Positions 17,953-28,112 of a stretch of 64,000 nucleotides of DNA are shown one piece after another. The notes under the pieces are model-generated. The model worked only from the letters and a program-made list of their open reading frames with translations, had not been told where the DNA came from and made no database searches. The position numbers were made by a program, and so were the translations under genes. The DNA comes from Pseudidiomarina indica (GTDB lineage: Bacteria > Pseudomonadota > Gammaproteobacteria > Enterobacterales > Alteromonadaceae). The stretch covers positions 53,833-117,832 of the forward strand of contig NZ_FMXN01000008.1 in assembly GCF_900104245.1 (NCBI RefSeq), in the 5' to 3' direction. The first letter of the stretch is position 1. Every line of letters starts with the position of its first letter.

Positions 17953-20127
17953 ATGACAACGATTATTCAGGCCGCCTTACCGGTTCCATTATCTCAGCTA
18001 TTTGATTATGACCACACTGACGCACTCCCGGTGGGAGTGCGTGTGCGTGTTCCATTTGGGCGGCGTCAGTTAATTGGCATTGTGGCAGGCGAGACCGCCA
18101 CTCCAGACGAGCGCTTTCAGCGTAAAGCTATTTCTGAAGTGCTCGATAGTGAACCTCTGTGGCCCCAACCACTCTGGCAACTGCTGCTGTGGGCGGCGGA
18201 TTATTATCATTATCCCTTAGGTGAAGTGCTGCATCATGCACTACCTGTGCTCTTGCGGCAGGGAGAGTTAGCCAACTATCAAGCGACTATTCGTTATGAG
18301 TTGACCGCGGCAGGCCAAGCGGTGCAGCTTGAGGAACTCAAACGAGCCATTCAGCAACAACGATTGTTGGCGGCATTGCGGGAAGCCCCCCTACTCAGCC
18401 GCGATATTCGCTTACATGACTATTCGCCCCAGGCGTTAAAAACGCTGCAAGAAAAAGGCTGGGTAGTCGCCGTTGAGCACCGTCCTGCTCCAGCACAAAG
18501 CTGGGAACTAAAAATTGCCGCCGAACCGCTGCAGTTGAATCCCGAACAAGCCTTGGCGGTCGCCGCCATCAGCGCCGGGCAAGGTCATCAAACCTTTTTG
18601 TTGGAAGGGGTGACTGGGAGTGGCAAAACCGAAGTGTATTTGCAGATCATCGCAGAAGTACTAAGGCGCGGGCAGCAAGTTTTGGTTTTAGTGCCAGAAA
18701 TTGGTCTTACGCCACAAACCCTCAAGCGTTTCCAAGAACGGTTTGCCGTGCCCATCGTGATGTTGCATTCGGCCTTGACCGATCGGGAACGCCTCGATGC
18801 ATGGTTAGATGCACGAGGGGGGCATGCCGCAATCATTATTGGCACGCGCTCAGCAATATTTACCCCTTGCAAGGCGCTTGGCATGATCATTGTGGATGAA
18901 GAACATGACACGTCGCTCAAGCAACAAGAAGGATTTCGCTACCACGCGCGTGACTTAGCCGTTAAGCGCGGCTATGAAGAAGGGGTGCCCGTGATTTTAG
19001 GCTCGGCAACGCCCTCGTTTGAGACATTAAATAATGCGCTGACAAAGCGCTATGCCCACCTGCAAATACGACGTCGGGCAGGGCAAGCTCAGCCGGTTCA
19101 ACAAGTTTTGTTGGATATTAAAAATCAGCCGCTCAAAGCCGGTTTGTCGCAACCCTTGTTGAAGCTTATGGGGGAGCACTTGGCAGCAGGACAGCAGGTG
19201 CTGTTGTTTTTAAACCGCCGAGGCTTTGCTCCAGCACTGATGTGTCATGAGTGCGGCTGGTTGGCGCAGTGCCGGCGTTGTGATGCTTATTACACCGTGC
19301 ATCAAGGCTCGCGGCAGTTGCTCTGCCATCATTGTGGAGCGCAGCAACCCTTGGCTGTGCAATGTGGGGATTGTGGCTCCACGCAATTAATTGGCCGCGG
19401 GGTTGGTACCGAGCAGCTGGAACAAGTGTTGCAAGAAGAGTTTCCGGAGCATACGGTGTTACGCATTGATCGTGACAGCACGCGGCGCAAAGGCAGTTTG
19501 CAACGCTATTTACAAGATGCGCATGATCACAAGTATTCCATTTTGGTGGGGACCCAAATGTTGGCCAAAGGACATCACTTTCCTGAGGTAACGTTGGTGG
19601 CTTTATTGGATGTGGATGGCGCGCTTTATAGTTCGGATTTCCGTGCTGCCGAGCGGTTGGGCCAACTTTATACCCAAGTTGCTGGACGTTCCGGACGAGC
19701 GAGTAAAACCGGTACTGTGGTGATTCAAACACACCATCCTGACCATGAGTTAATCCAAGAGTTAATTCATAACGGGTACCATCATTTTTCAACCACGGCA
19801 TTGTTGGAACGGCAGCTGACGCAGTTGCCCCCGTTTAGTTATCAAGCCTTAATTCGTGCCGAAGCCGATGAAGCCGCTGCTGCCATTGACGCATTAGCGG
19901 CGATGGCGGGTTTGTTTCCGCAGCGCGATGATTTGATTGTCTTCGGGCCAATCCCGGCGGTGATGGAGCGGCGGGCAGGGCGTTATCGCTACCAATTATT
20001 AGTGCAAACCCCCCACCGCAGTATACGAGCGCAAGTGTTGCGCTATGTTTTGCCGCAATTCGAACAGTTACCGCAACTGCGCAAAGTCCGCTGGTCATTG
20101 GATGTTGACCCGCAAGACTTTAGTTAA
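17953..20127 (+). CDS. priA: Primosomal protein N' (replication restart helicase)
   Basis: Superfamily 2 3'-5' DNA helicase that reloads the replisome at stalled forks. The 724 aa protein has a 3'-DNA-binding N-terminal domain and Walker A GVTGSGKTEVY at about 217-227. The DEEH box (VDEEHDTS) and eight zinc-binding cysteines between about 430 and 475 (CHECGW, CRRCD, CHHCG, CGDCGS) follow. Helicase motifs V and VI (VGTQMLAKGHHFP, QVAGRSGRA) lie near residue 540-580. It begins 45 bases after maeB and has no obvious promoter of its own. Confidence 0.97.
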   Translation: MTTIIQAALPVPLSQLFDYDHTDALPVGVRVRVPFGRRQLIGIVAGETATPDERFQRKAISEVLDSEPLWPQPLWQLLLWAADYYHYPLGEVLHHALPVLLRQGELANYQATIRYELTAAGQAVQLEELKRAIQQQRLLAALREAPLLSRDIRLHDYSPQALKTLQEKGWVVAVEHRPAPAQSWELKIAAEPLQLNPEQALAVAAISAGQGHQTFLLEGVTGSGKTEVYLQIIAEVLRRGQQVLVLVPEIGLTPQTLKRFQERFAVPIVMLHSALTDRERLDAWLDARGGHAAIIIGTRSAIFTPCKALGMIIVDEEHDTSLKQQEGFRYHARDLAVKRGYEEGVPVILGSATPSFETLNNALTKRYAHLQIRRRAGQAQPVQQVLLDIKNQPLKAGLSQPLLKLMGEHLAAGQQVLLFLNRRGFAPALMCHECGWLAQCRRCDAYYTVHQGSRQLLCHHCGAQQPLAVQCGDCGSTQLIGRGVGTEQLEQVLQEEFPEHTVLRIDRDSTRRKGSLQRYLQDAHDHKYSILVGTQMLAKGHHFPEVTLVALLDVDGALYSSDFRAAERLGQLYTQVAGRSGRASKTGTVVIQTHHPDHELIQELIHNGYHHFSTTALLERQLTQLPPFSYQALIRAEADEAAAAIDALAAMAGLFPQRDDLIVFGPIPAVMERRAGRYRYQLLVQTPHRSIRAQVLRYVLPQFEQLPQLRKVRWSLDVDPQDFS

Positions 20128-20214
20128 CTCATAAAAAAAGCTAAAATGGGTCTCTTATTTGATCGCCCATCGGACGACCATCGAATCACGCATTTTCATG
20201 TAAGGTTAGAGTGA

Positions 20215-21957
20215 ATGAAAGAACAGTTGGAATCCCTCCTGGCCGCCGCAGTGGCGAATTTACAGCAACAAGGAACTCTCCCCGCCGAGGTTTCTGTGCG
20301 TATTCAATTAGACCGTCCGCGCGATAAGAGTCATGGCGATTTTGCAACCAATTTAGCGATGATGTTAGCGAAGCCTGCGCAAATGAATCCGCGTGCTTTA
20401 GCGGAAGCACTCATCGCGGCCATTCCTGAGAATACAGTGCTCGCAGCTTGTGACATTGCCGGCCCAGGATTCATTAACTTTAAGATTGACCAGCAACAGC
20501 TGCTGGCACAGCTAGAACGCGCCTATACCGACGAGCGTCTTGGCGTTGAGCCGGCGGAGCAAGCGAAGACCATTGTGATTGACTACTCGTCACCAAACCT
20601 TGCCAAAGAAATGCACGTTGGGCATTTGCGTTCCGCCATTATTGGGGACTCAGTGGCGCGAGTGTTGGAGTTTTTGGGGCACCGGGTGATTCGTCAAAAC
20701 CACGTGGGCGATTGGGGAACCCAATTTGGGATGTTGCTGGCGTATATGGAAGAACTCGATACCGATGCTTTGGGCATGGAATTGAGTAACCTCGAAACCT
20801 TTTATAAAGCCGCCAAAAAACGCTTTGATGAGAGCGAAGAATTCGCCCAGCGTGCCCGTGACTTAGTGGTTGCACTGCAATCGGGTGAGCCGAAATGCCG
20901 CGAATTGTGGCAACAATTTATTGATATTTCTTTGAGCCATTGCCAAGACGTTTATGATCGTCTCGGGGTGCAATTAACGCGTGACGACGTGATGGCTGAA
21001 AGCGCGTATAACGATGATTTGCCGAACGTGGTCGAAGACTTGCGTCAGCAAGGGTTATTGGTGGAAGACCAAGGCGCGCAATGTGTGTTTTTGGACGAGT
21101 TCAAGAACAAAGACGGTGAATCTTTACCGGTGATTGTGCAAAAATCAGGCGGTGGTTACTTATATGCAACCACTGACTTAGCTGCAATTCGTTACCGTCA
21201 AAACGTGTTGCATGGCGACCACCTGATGTACTTTGTTGACCAACGCCAAGGGTTGCACTTCCAGCAAATCTTTACCTTGGCTCGCAAAGCGGGTTTTGCG
21301 AGCAGCGAGCTGCAACTCGATCACTATGGTTTTGGCACCGTGATGGGGAAAGATGGCCGCCCCTATAAGAGCCGTGATGGTGGCGTGACAAAACTGGCAG
21401 ATTTGCTTGATGAAGCAGAAAAACGGGCCTTGGCATTATTGCAGCAGAAAAACACTTCGCTGACGGACGAAGAGCAAGCGCATGTCGCCCAAGTGGTGGG
21501 TATTAGCTCAGTAAAATATGCCGACTTATCCAAAAACCGCACCAGCGACTACATTTTCGACTGGGATACCATGCTTAGTTTTGAAGGAAACACGGCACCT
21601 TACTTGCTCTATGCATACACTCGGGTAACCAGTATGTTTGGTCGTGCCCAAGTGGATCCACTCGCGATTACGGCACCTTTTGTGCTTGCTGATGAGCGGG
21701 AAATTAATTTAGCGAAATTACTGGTACAATTTAATGAAGTGGTTCATAGCGTTGCTGACAAAGCCATGCCTCACTTCTTATGTGGTTATTTGTATGAGGT
21801 AGCCGGAGCATTCTCAAGCTTCTATGAAGCCTGCCCCATTTTGCAACATGAGGATGAAGCAGTGCGTCAGAGTCGTTTAAAACTCGCCGCATTAACGGCA
21901 AAAACGTTACGCCAAGGCTTATCATTACTTGGTATCCCGACGTTGGAGAAGATGTAG
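20215..21957 (+). CDS. argS: Arginyl-tRNA synthetase
   Basis: Charges tRNA-Arg. The 580 aa class I enzyme has the N-terminal Add-1 domain, [19 protein letters not shown] with the HIGH-type motif HVGH near residue 130, and [15 protein letters not shown] in the KMSKS position (family enzymes often lack a canonical KMSKS). The DALR anticodon-binding domain follows from about 460 and the chain ends [12 protein letters not shown] at 20215 follows TAAGGTTAGAG. ftsN starts 5 bases after its stop, so the two are probably cotranscribed, as in other gammaproteobacteria. Confidence 0.97.
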   Translation: MKEQLESLLAAAVANLQQQGTLPAEVSVRIQLDRPRDKSHGDFATNLAMMLAKPAQMNPRALAEALIAAIPENTVLAACDIAGPGFINFKIDQQQLLAQLERAYTDERLGVEPAEQAKTIVIDYSSPNLAKEMHVGHLRSAIIGDSVARVLEFLGHRVIRQNHVGDWGTQFGMLLAYMEELDTDALGMELSNLETFYKAAKKRFDESEEFAQRARDLVVALQSGEPKCRELWQQFIDISLSHCQDVYDRLGVQLTRDDVMAESAYNDDLPNVVEDLRQQGLLVEDQGAQCVFLDEFKNKDGESLPVIVQKSGGGYLYATTDLAAIRYRQNVLHGDHLMYFVDQRQGLHFQQIFTLARKAGFASSELQLDHYGFGTVMGKDGRPYKSRDGGVTKLADLLDEAEKRALALLQQKNTSLTDEEQAHVAQVVGISSVKYADLSKNRTSDYIFDWDTMLSFEGNTAPYLLYAYTRVTSMFGRAQVDPLAITAPFVLADEREINLAKLLVQFNEVVHSVADKAMPHFLCGYLYEVAGAFSSFYEACPILQHEDEAVRQSRLKLAALTAKTLRQGLSLLGIPTLEKM

Positions 21958-21962
21958 CTACT

Positions 21963-22517
21963 ATGGATTACGCCAATCGGAAGCGCCCAGCCCCGCGCAA
22001 GCCAGCTAAAAAAACCAAGAAAGCAGCAGCACGCCCTGCTGTTTCATGGTGGGTGGTATTGCTCGCAATTGTGTTGGTCACCGGATTCGTTTGGTTATTA
22101 GTGACCATCTCTGGCCAATCAAAAAAGGTCGCTGTGGAGAGTCCCCCAGCGGTTGAAACACCGGCTGTGCAACCTCAACAGCAGCCTGCCTTACCAGAAA
22201 AGCCAGAAGAGCGGTGGCAATACATTGAAGAGTTAGAAAACCAAGAAGTGATTGTGGATGTGCCGGAACGTGAAGTGGGGCCACCCAAGCTCATGCAGTG
22301 TGGTTCATTCCGTAATCGGGCTGATGCCGAAGAGCTGCGGGCCATGATCGCGATGCTTGGTTTAGAATCACAAGTTCGTACCACGGAAGGCTCGAACGGT
22401 GTTTGGCACCGAGTCATTTTGGGCCCCTATGAAGGACGGCGCGCAGCGGAAGCAGATCGACATAAGCTGCAACGCGGCAAAATCAACGGTTGCCAAATCT
22501 GGAACTGGAATTTGTAA
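21963..22517 (+). CDS. ftsN: Cell division protein FtsN (SPOR domain)
   Basis: Late divisome activator. The 184 aa protein has a basic cytoplasmic tail rich in Arg, Lys and Pro (RKRPAPRKPAKKTKKAA), one transmembrane helix (about 29-48) and a Pro/Gln-rich periplasmic linker. A C-terminal SPOR domain (about 108-184, LMQCGSFRNRADAEELRAM and WHRVILGPYEGRRAAEADR) binds denuded septal glycan. It is shorter than E. coli FtsN (319 aa). The argS-ftsN-hslVU order supports the name; any SPOR protein would otherwise be possible. Confidence 0.88.
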   Translation: MDYANRKRPAPRKPAKKTKKAAARPAVSWWVVLLAIVLVTGFVWLLVTISGQSKKVAVESPPAVETPAVQPQQQPALPEKPEERWQYIEELENQEVIVDVPEREVGPPKLMQCGSFRNRADAEELRAMIAMLGLESQVRTTEGSNGVWHRVILGPYEGRRAAEADRHKLQRGKINGCQIWNWNL

Positions 22518-22528
22518 CTCCCCCATTG
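22499..22528 (+). promoter_or_regulatory. Possible sigma-32 promoter for hslVU
   Basis: CCCCATTG at 22521-22528 matches 7 of 8 of the heat-shock -10 consensus CCCCATNT. CTGGAA occurs at 22499-22504 (16-base spacing) and again at 22505-22510 (10-base spacing), each 5 of 6 to CTTGAA. The predicted start, about 22533-22535, coincides with the first base of the hslV leader hairpin. The element overlaps the 3' end of ftsN. Confidence 0.5.
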
Positions 22529-22532
22529 AAAT

Positions 22533-22586
22533 TCACAAATACGTCCTCATAACTGGTTTATAGCAACCAAGAGGATGTATTTGTGA
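22533..22586 (+). promoter_or_regulatory. Long leader hairpin burying hslV ribosome site and start codon
   Basis: CACAAATACGTCCTC at 22534-22548 pairs with GAGGATGTATTTGTG at 22571-22585 in 15 consecutive pairs with one G-U, extended by T33-A86. Inside the loop, TGGTT (22554-22558) pairs with AACCA (22565-22569). The downstream arm contains both the Shine-Dalgarno GAGG (22571-22574) and the GTG start (22583-22585), so translation should require the stem to open. A heat-opened RNA thermometer or mRNA-stabilising element for the heat-shock operon are the main readings. Confidence 0.7.
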
Positions 22587-23119
22587 CTACTATCGTATCT
22601 GTCCGTCGCGGTGACAAAGTTGTCATTGGTGGCGATGGCCAAGTTTCACTTGGCAATACCATAATGAAAGGCAACGCTCGCAAAGTTCGCCGCTTGTACA
22701 ACAATCAAGTCTTGGCAGGCTTTGCAGGTGGCACCGCAGACGCTTTTACGCTATTCGAGCGGTTAGACAAAAAGCTCGAAGCGCATCAAGGCAACCTCAT
22801 GCGGGCAGCCGTGGAATTAGCCAAAGATTGGCGAACAGATCGCGCACTGCGGCGTCTGGAAGCCATGTTAGTGGTTGCTGACAAACACTATTCGTTATTA
22901 ATTAGCGGAAATGGCGATGTCATTGAGCCAGAGAATGATTTAATTGCGATCGGTTCCGGTGGCGCATATGCCCAAGCAGCGGCGACTGCGTTGTTGGAAA
23001 ACACGGATTTAAGTGCTCGTGAAATTGTCGAAAAAGCATTAACCATTGCGGGTGATATCTGTGTTTATACCAACAGCTATCAAACCATTGAAGAACAGGA
23101 GTCGGTTGCCCATGTCTAA
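22583..23119 (+). CDS. hslV: ATP-dependent protease subunit HslV (ClpQ)
   Basis: Peptidase subunit of the HslVU protease, a two-ring dodecamer in the cytoplasm. The 178 aa protein starts [20 protein letters not shown]; after removal of Met, Thr2 becomes the N-terminal nucleophile. [19 protein letters not shown] and [17 protein letters not shown] are family signatures. The start is GTG, fixed by the need for Thr directly after Met. The start codon and ribosome site are inside a strong hairpin. The stop overlaps the hslU start by 8 bases, ensuring coupled expression. Confidence 0.97.
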   Translation: MTTIVSVRRGDKVVIGGDGQVSLGNTIMKGNARKVRRLYNNQVLAGFAGGTADAFTLFERLDKKLEAHQGNLMRAAVELAKDWRTDRALRRLEAMLVVADKHYSLLISGNGDVIEPENDLIAIGSGGAYAQAAATALLENTDLSAREIVEKALTIAGDICVYTNSYQTIEEQESVAHV

Positions 23120-24449
23120 TATGACCCCTCGTGAAATTGTTGACGAACTGAATCGCCACATTATCGGGCAAGAATCGGCGAAAAAAGCCGTCGCTGTGGC
23201 ATTACGGAACCGCTGGCGTCGCATGCAACTGGATGAAGAGTTGCGCCATGAAGTCACGCCTAAAAATATTCTGATGATCGGTCCTACCGGTGTTGGTAAA
23301 ACTGAAATTGCGCGCCGCTTAGCGAAGTTGGCGAATGCTCCATTCATTAAAGTGGAAGCAACAAAATTCACCGAAGTGGGTTATGTCGGAAAAGAGGTTG
23401 AATCGATTATTCGTGACCTGACCGATGCTGCAGTGAAGCAAACCCGTGAGCAAATGATGCAGAAAGTACGTTATCGTGCTGAAGAAGCGGCTGAAGAGCG
23501 GGTGTTGGATGCCCTGTTACCGCCTCCGAAAAAGACAGGTTGGGCGGATGAGCAAGAAGAGCCTCGCGATCAGTCGAATACCCGTCAGGTATTCCGGAAA
23601 AAGCTGCGCGAAGGTCAGCTTGATGAAAAAGAGATTGAAATTGAAGTCAGCGCACCGCAGTTAGGTGTTGAGATTATGGCGCCACCAGGCATGGAAGAAA
23701 TGACGTCTCAGCTGCAAAGCATGTTCCAAAATATTGGTGGCGGTCGCAGCAAGCCGAAAAAGATGAAAATCAAGGACGCCATGAAGCAACTCGTCGAAGA
23801 AGAAGCGGCGAAGATGCTGAATCCTGAAGACATCAAAGAGCAAGCGTTACAGGCGGTGGAACAGAATGGGATTGTGTTCCTGGATGAAATTGACAAAATC
23901 TGTAAGCGTGGCGATGTGTCGGGGCCGGACGTGTCTCGTGAAGGGGTTCAACGCGACCTACTGCCACTGGTTGAAGGCACGACTGTTTCGACCAAACATG
24001 GCATGGTGAAAACCGACCATATTTTGTTTATCGCCTCTGGTGCTTTCCAGATGTCGAAGCCGTCTGACTTAATTCCTGAATTACAGGGTCGGTTGCCGAT
24101 TCGGGTGGAGCTACAAGCACTGACGAGTGCAGATTTTGTCCGAATTTTGACCGAGCCGAATGCGTCATTGACGGCCCAATACAAGGCGTTGATGGCAACG
24201 GAAGGCGTGACCATCGACTTTACCCCAGACGGGATTGAAAAAATTGCTGAAATGGCGTTCCAAGTCAATGAAACGACAGAAAACATTGGTGCGCGTCGAT
24301 TGCACACGGTGCTTGAGCGGCTGATGGAAGAAATTTCGTTCAAAGCCAGTGATCTCGCGGGTCAGCAAATTGAAATCAATGCCGACTATGTGACGAAAAC
24401 ACTTGGCGAATTAGCGCAAGATGAAGATTTAAGTCGCTTTATTTTGTAA
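23112..24449 (+). CDS. hslU: ATP-dependent protease ATPase subunit HslU (ClpY)
   Basis: AAA+ unfoldase that feeds substrates to HslV. The 445 aa protein starts [20 protein letters not shown], with Walker [14 protein letters not shown] at about 58-70. The inserted I-domain is at about 110-240 and Walker [11 protein letters not shown] near 258. Sensor 2 is [14 protein letters not shown], and the conserved C-terminal tail is DLSRFIL, which docks into HslV. An upstream in-frame ATG at 23046 lies deep in hslV and would add 22 residues absent from the family, so 23112 is used. Confidence 0.97.
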   Translation: MSNMTPREIVDELNRHIIGQESAKKAVAVALRNRWRRMQLDEELRHEVTPKNILMIGPTGVGKTEIARRLAKLANAPFIKVEATKFTEVGYVGKEVESIIRDLTDAAVKQTREQMMQKVRYRAEEAAEERVLDALLPPPKKTGWADEQEEPRDQSNTRQVFRKKLREGQLDEKEIEIEVSAPQLGVEIMAPPGMEEMTSQLQSMFQNIGGGRSKPKKMKIKDAMKQLVEEEAAKMLNPEDIKEQALQAVEQNGIVFLDEIDKICKRGDVSGPDVSREGVQRDLLPLVEGTTVSTKHGMVKTDHILFIASGAFQMSKPSDLIPELQGRLPIRVELQALTSADFVRILTEPNASLTAQYKALMATEGVTIDFTPDGIEKIAEMAFQVNETTENIGARRLHTVLERLMEEISFKASDLAGQQIEINADYVTKTLGELAQDEDLSRFIL

Positions 24450-24466
24450 TCCACCCCGAGGCCGCT

Positions 24467-24494
24467 TTTGCAGTGACGTAGAAGCGGCTATACT
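24467..24494 (+). promoter_or_regulatory. Possible promoter of rraA
   Basis: TTTGCA at 24467-24472 and TATACT at 24489-24494 are 16 bases apart, 48 bases before rraA. GCCGCTT (24461-24467) and AAGCGGC (24482-24488) form a 7-bp stem across the same segment that could end hslU transcripts or modulate the promoter. Confidence 0.4.
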
Positions 24495-24541
24495 GTGGCT
24501 TAGTTAGTATGCGCTAAGCCATTATCTCAGGGGAAAAAACA

Positions 24542-25027
24542 ATGGAATACAACACATCAGAACTTTGTGATCTCTACCCAGACCTTGTCGATGTGGTTGA
24601 ACCCATGTTCATCCACTATGGCGGGCGTTTATCCTTTGGTGGTCAACTGGTTGTCGTCAAATGCTACGAAGACAAAGGGCTGATTGAAGAAATTGTTCAA
24701 CAATCAGGTACCGGTAAAGTCTTGTTAGTGGATGGCGGTGGCTCCATGCGCCGCGCATTAATCGATATTGCGATTGCTGACATGGCGTTTGATAACGACT
24801 GGGAAGGCATTATCTGTTACGGTTCCGTACGCGACGTGGATGCGTTAGAAGAACTGGATATGGGAATTATGGCGATTGCCGCAATTCCTGTCGGTGCAGC
24901 CAGTGACGGTGTTGGTGAAGTGGATGTGGCGGTGAATTTCGGTGGCGTAACTTTCTTGCCAGAAGATCATCTGTACGCAGACAGCACCGGGATCATTATC
25001 TCTCCTGAACCACTTGATATCGAATAA
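24542..25027 (+). CDS. rraA: Regulator of RNase E activity RraA
   Basis: Trimeric protein that binds RNase E and inhibits mRNA decay. The 161 aa sequence starts [21 protein letters not shown] and contains [23 protein letters not shown] and [23 protein letters not shown] segments, which are highly conserved in RraA. It resembles menaquinone methyltransferase-like and aldolase-type proteins of the same fold, but the match to enterobacterial RraA is close. hutG begins 3 bases after its stop, an unusual partner; in E. coli rraA follows menA. AGGGGAAAAAAC precedes the ATG. Confidence 0.93.
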   Translation: MEYNTSELCDLYPDLVDVVEPMFIHYGGRLSFGGQLVVVKCYEDKGLIEEIVQQSGTGKVLLVDGGGSMRRALIDIAIADMAFDNDWEGIICYGSVRDVDALEELDMGIMAIAAIPVGAASDGVGEVDVAVNFGGVTFLPEDHLYADSTGIIISPEPLDIE

Positions 25028-25030
25028 TTC

Positions 25031-26080
25031 ATGAGCTGGTTAACTCCCATTGATGCAACGGCTTGGTTTACACCACGCCCGGGTGAAAACCGTTTAGGCC
25101 AAACCCTTCATTGCTTGCCGCAGGTGTCCTCGGCTGCAGCTTTCTATGAGAGCTTGCAACAAGCGTGGGATGCCGGTCAGCGGATTGCCATCGTGGGGGT
25201 GCCTGAGTCACTGGGCCCACGCGCAAACTTAGGCCGAGGTGGGGCTGAGCATGCTTTTGCTGCGGCTCTTCAAGGCATCCTTTCCCTGCAAGATAATCCA
25301 ATGATTGCGGCCCACGAGTTGTTGCTGGTGGGGCAAGTTGATTGTGAGGATTTGCAGCAACAAGGGGATGCCCTGCGTCCTACCGATCCAGGTGAATTAG
25401 CACGTTTGCGAGAGCTGGTGGAGCGCCTGGACCAGCGTGTGCAGACGGTCCTTACGCCATTATTCGAAACGGGCTTTGACGTGATTTTGATTGGTGGCGG
25501 CCATAACAATGCTTACCCACTGATTCATTCGCTGCATACCGCAACAGGCCAAGGGGTGGGTGCAGTTAATTTAGACCCCCATGCGGACTTTCGCGCCCGG
25601 GAAGGTCGCCACAGCGGCAATGGCTTTAGCTACGCTTATATGGAAGGCGCGCTCACTCATTATCACGTGCTCGGGCTGCATGAAGGTAAAAATAATGCGG
25701 AAATCCTGAAGCAACTGAATCAAGCAGAGTTTAGTTATCGCAGCATTCATGATCTCTACCTTGAAGACTGGCGCAGTGAATTGCTGGCGCTGACCAACCA
25801 AGTAGAAACCTGGCAAGTTCCTGTTGGCATTGAAGTAGACGTTGATGCGTTGCATGGGGTGCCGGCCAGTGCGATTAACTTTAATGGCTTGAGCATCGCC
25901 CATGCTTATCGTTTTGTCGAACTCTTGGCACAACTTCCGTATACGCGGTATCTGCATTTAGCGGAAGCAGCTCCCAGCTTGCACCCAGCCGGCCGTGAAG
26001 CCGGCGATATGGCGTGTGCACAGTTGTTAAGCGAGTTAGTGCTCGCTTACTTGCACGGGTTTCAGCGCCGCGAACCTTGA
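25031..26080 (+). CDS. hutG: Formimidoylglutamase (ureohydrolase family)
   Basis: Hydrolyses N-formimidoyl-L-glutamate to glutamate and formamide, the last step of histidine degradation. The 349 aa arginase-fold protein has the manganese-ligand motifs [11 protein letters not shown] (about 156-166), [13 protein letters not shown] and EVDVDALHG. All three retain the His and Asp ligands, although the residues following the first His differ from the common GGGHE. Assignment to HutG rather than arginase or agmatinase rests on the adjacent hutI and hutCUH. It is transcribed with rraA, and its 3' end overlaps convergent hutI by 19 bases. Confidence 0.85.
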   Translation: MSWLTPIDATAWFTPRPGENRLGQTLHCLPQVSSAAAFYESLQQAWDAGQRIAIVGVPESLGPRANLGRGGAEHAFAAALQGILSLQDNPMIAAHELLLVGQVDCEDLQQQGDALRPTDPGELARLRELVERLDQRVQTVLTPLFETGFDVILIGGGHNNAYPLIHSLHTATGQGVGAVNLDPHADFRAREGRHSGNGFSYAYMEGALTHYHVLGLHEGKNNAEILKQLNQAEFSYRSIHDLYLEDWRSELLALTNQVETWQVPVGIEVDVDALHGVPASAINFNGLSIAHAYRFVELLAQLPYTRYLHLAEAAPSLHPAGREAGDMACAQLLSELVLAYLHGFQRREP

Positions 26081-27264
26081 TGCCAACAGGCAACCAGTGG
26101 GTTAATGCCGAACTGGTACGTAAGCGTTGCGAGATCATCCACATCCCACCAACATAAATCGGCCCGCAAGCCCGCCTTGAGTTGCCCACGATCCTGATAG
26201 CCTAATGCTTGAGCTGCATTGACAGTTACTCCGCGTAAGCATTCTTCAGGAGTGAGACGGAATAAGGTTGCTCCCATTTGGAGCATTAACTGCAGGCTAA
26301 AAATAGGCGAGGTGCCCGGATTGGCGTCCGTTGCTAAGGCAATGGGCACACCATGCTCACGTAATAACGCAACGGGTGGCAGGTGTGTATCGCGTAAAAA
26401 GTAATAGGCGCCGGGCAGTAATACTGCAACTGTACCGGCGGCCGCCATGGCTTTCACTCCGGCTTCATCTAAATGCTCGAGATGGTCACACGAAAGTGCT
26501 TGATAACGCGCTGCCAGCTGGCTGCCGTGTTGGTTACTGAGTTGTTCAGCATGCAGTTTTACCGGTAGTCCAACCGCTTGGGCAGCTTGAAACACTTGCT
26601 CGGTTTGGGCTGGGGTAAATCCGACCGTTTCACAAAATGCATCCACTGCATCGGCTAACCCTTCGCCTGCTAGTGTTGGGATGATGGTGTTAGTAACGAG
26701 GTCAATGTAGGCATCGGCATCATCACGAAACTCAGGAGGCACCGCGTGTGCCGCTAACAGGGTAGTGGCCACTGAAACAGGATGTTGTTCTGCTAACTGG
26801 CGCGCCGCACGAAGCTGCTTACGTTCATCGTCAAGACTTAGTCCATACCCAGACTTTATTTCGATGGTGGTCACCCCTTCAGCCATCAACGCTTGTAATC
26901 GTGGTGTCGCAACCTTCACTAACTCTGCTTCAGTGGCTGCTCGGGTGGCTCGCACTGTGGCGGCAATTCCCCCACCATTCGCGGCAATTTCTGCATAGCT
27001 AACGCCGTGTAGGCGTTGGGCAAACTCATCGGCTCGAGAACCCGCCCAGACTAAATGGGTATGGCAATCAATCAACCCAGGCGTGATGAAGCCACCGCGG
27101 CCGTCAATGTCGTTGACCGTTACCGATGGTGCACTCTCCCGTGGTCCGGCGTAATGAATTTGCTGCTGATCAAAAATAATCACCCCATCTTGGATGAGAC
27201 CGTAGCCTTCACCCACCATAGTGGCGAGGTGAACGTTCGAGATACGCTGCAAGGTTGCTGCCAT
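26062..27264 (-). CDS. hutI: Imidazolonepropionase
   Basis: Metal-dependent amidohydrolase that opens imidazolone-5-propionate to formimidoylglutamate. The 400 aa protein has the metal-binding [14 protein letters not shown] (about 61-74), [30 protein letters not shown] and [11 protein letters not shown], all HutI hallmarks. The gene is divergent from hutC. Its start lies only 20 bases downstream of the HutC-type operator, so it is very probably repressed by HutC. Confidence 0.97.
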   Translation of the reverse strand: MAATLQRISNVHLATMVGEGYGLIQDGVIIFDQQQIHYAGPRESAPSVTVNDIDGRGGFITPGLIDCHTHLVWAGSRADEFAQRLHGVSYAEIAANGGGIAATVRATRAATEAELVKVATPRLQALMAEGVTTIEIKSGYGLSLDDERKQLRAARQLAEQHPVSVATTLLAAHAVPPEFRDDADAYIDLVTNTIIPTLAGEGLADAVDAFCETVGFTPAQTEQVFQAAQAVGLPVKLHAEQLSNQHGSQLAARYQALSCDHLEHLDEAGVKAMAAAGTVAVLLPGAYYFLRDTHLPPVALLREHGVPIALATDANPGTSPIFSLQLMLQMGATLFRLTPEECLRGVTVNAAQALGYQDRGQLKAGLRADLCWWDVDDLATLTYQFGINPLVACWHQGSRR

Positions 27265-27283
27265 GAAAAATCCCCATTGTCAC

Positions 27284-27295
27284 TTGTATATACAA
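27284..27295. promoter_or_regulatory. HutC operator
   Basis: TTGTATATACAA is a perfect 12-bp palindrome matching the HutC consensus CTTGTATNTACAAG at its core (CTTGTATATACAAT here). It lies between hutI and hutC, 20 bases before the hutI start, suitable for control of both divergent units by urocanate-responsive HutC. Confidence 0.85.
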
Positions 27296-27333
27296 TTAAA
27301 GATGCCTACACTTTAGCACAGACTTCATCCAGT

Positions 27334-27351
27334 CTGAATGGTTTCATTCAG
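27334..27351. promoter_or_regulatory. Second perfect inverted repeat upstream of hutC
   Basis: CTGAATG, spacer GTTT, CATTCAG: a 7-bp dyad 34 bases before the hutC start. It does not resemble the HutC operator. It may be a binding site for another regulator or a leader stem of the hutC transcript. Confidence 0.45.
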
Positions 27352-27384
27352 TATTACTCATTCTAGGTTGTGGGTGACACATTC

Positions 27385-28083
27385 GTGAAATTCGCCAAAA
27401 TAAAACAATATATTTATCGCAAAATTGCTTCGGGAGAGTGGCCTGAAAATCATCCGGTCAGCTCCGAAAATGCCTTGGCACAACAATTTAAGGTGAGCCG
27501 CATGACTGCGCGCCGAGCCTTGCAGGAATTAGCGGATGAAGGGTTAGTGGTTCGCGCCAAAGGGTCTGGAACTTATGTGGCGCCTTTAAAATCACAAACC
27601 TCATTTATGGCGATTCGAAATATCGCCGATGAAATTCGTGCGCGACAACATGATTATGCGGCCCATGTACACATGCTTCGGCAAGTTCCGGCCTCAGTTC
27701 CCGTGGCGGAACAACTTGAATTGGCGGTGGATGCCCCGGCGTTTTTCTCGGTGATTACACACACTGAGAATGGCGTGCCGGTGCAAGTGGAAGAACGCTA
27801 CGTGAACCCAGCAGTTGCCCCCGATTATCTCAAACAAGACTTTCGTCTCACGACCCCCCATGAATACCTCAGTGCGGTTGCTCCGTTAACGGAAGCCAGC
27901 CATCAGATTGAAGCCATTACGCCCAGTTTAGCTGTTTGCGAGTGGCTTGAGCTGGCGAAACCAGAACCCTGTTTACGGATCATTCGACGAACTTGGAGCG
28001 ATGCGGGCGTGGTGACCTATGCTGTATTAACTCACCCAGGCTCACGCTTTGTGCTGGGTGGTCATTTAACCTTTAAGCCGTAA
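27385..28083 (+). CDS. hutC: Histidine utilisation repressor HutC (GntR family)
   Basis: Urocanate-responsive repressor of the hut genes. The protein (232 aa from this start) has a GntR winged-helix domain with [16 protein letters not shown] and [21 protein letters not shown] at about 30-60, then a UTRA ligand-binding domain ending [14 protein letters not shown]. Two GTG starts are possible. 27385 is preferred because GGGTGA lies 7 bases ahead, whereas 27370 has AGG only 2 bases away. It heads the hutC-U-H transcription unit and should be autoregulated through the operator at 27284. Confidence 0.93.
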   Translation: MKFAKIKQYIYRKIASGEWPENHPVSSENALAQQFKVSRMTARRALQELADEGLVVRAKGSGTYVAPLKSQTSFMAIRNIADEIRARQHDYAAHVHMLRQVPASVPVAEQLELAVDAPAFFSVITHTENGVPVQVEERYVNPAVAPDYLKQDFRLTTPHEYLSAVAPLTEASHQIEAITPSLAVCEWLELAKPEPCLRIIRRTWSDAGVVTYAVLTHPGSRFVLGGHLTFKP

Positions 28084-28112
28084 TCTGTGATGTAGATAAA
28101 AGGATTATCACG

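Noticed and set aside
19166..19801. 211-codon open frame on the minus strand
   Set aside because: Antisense to the priA zinc and helicase regions; no ribosome site or conserved motif.
23948..24343. 131-codon open frame on the minus strand
   Set aside because: Antisense to hslU; composition mirrors the coding strand, no independent signals.
25031..26080. HutG as a metal-site-defective pseudo-enzyme
   Set aside because: The GGGHNNA segment looks unusual, but the first His, DPHAD and DVD metal ligands are all present.
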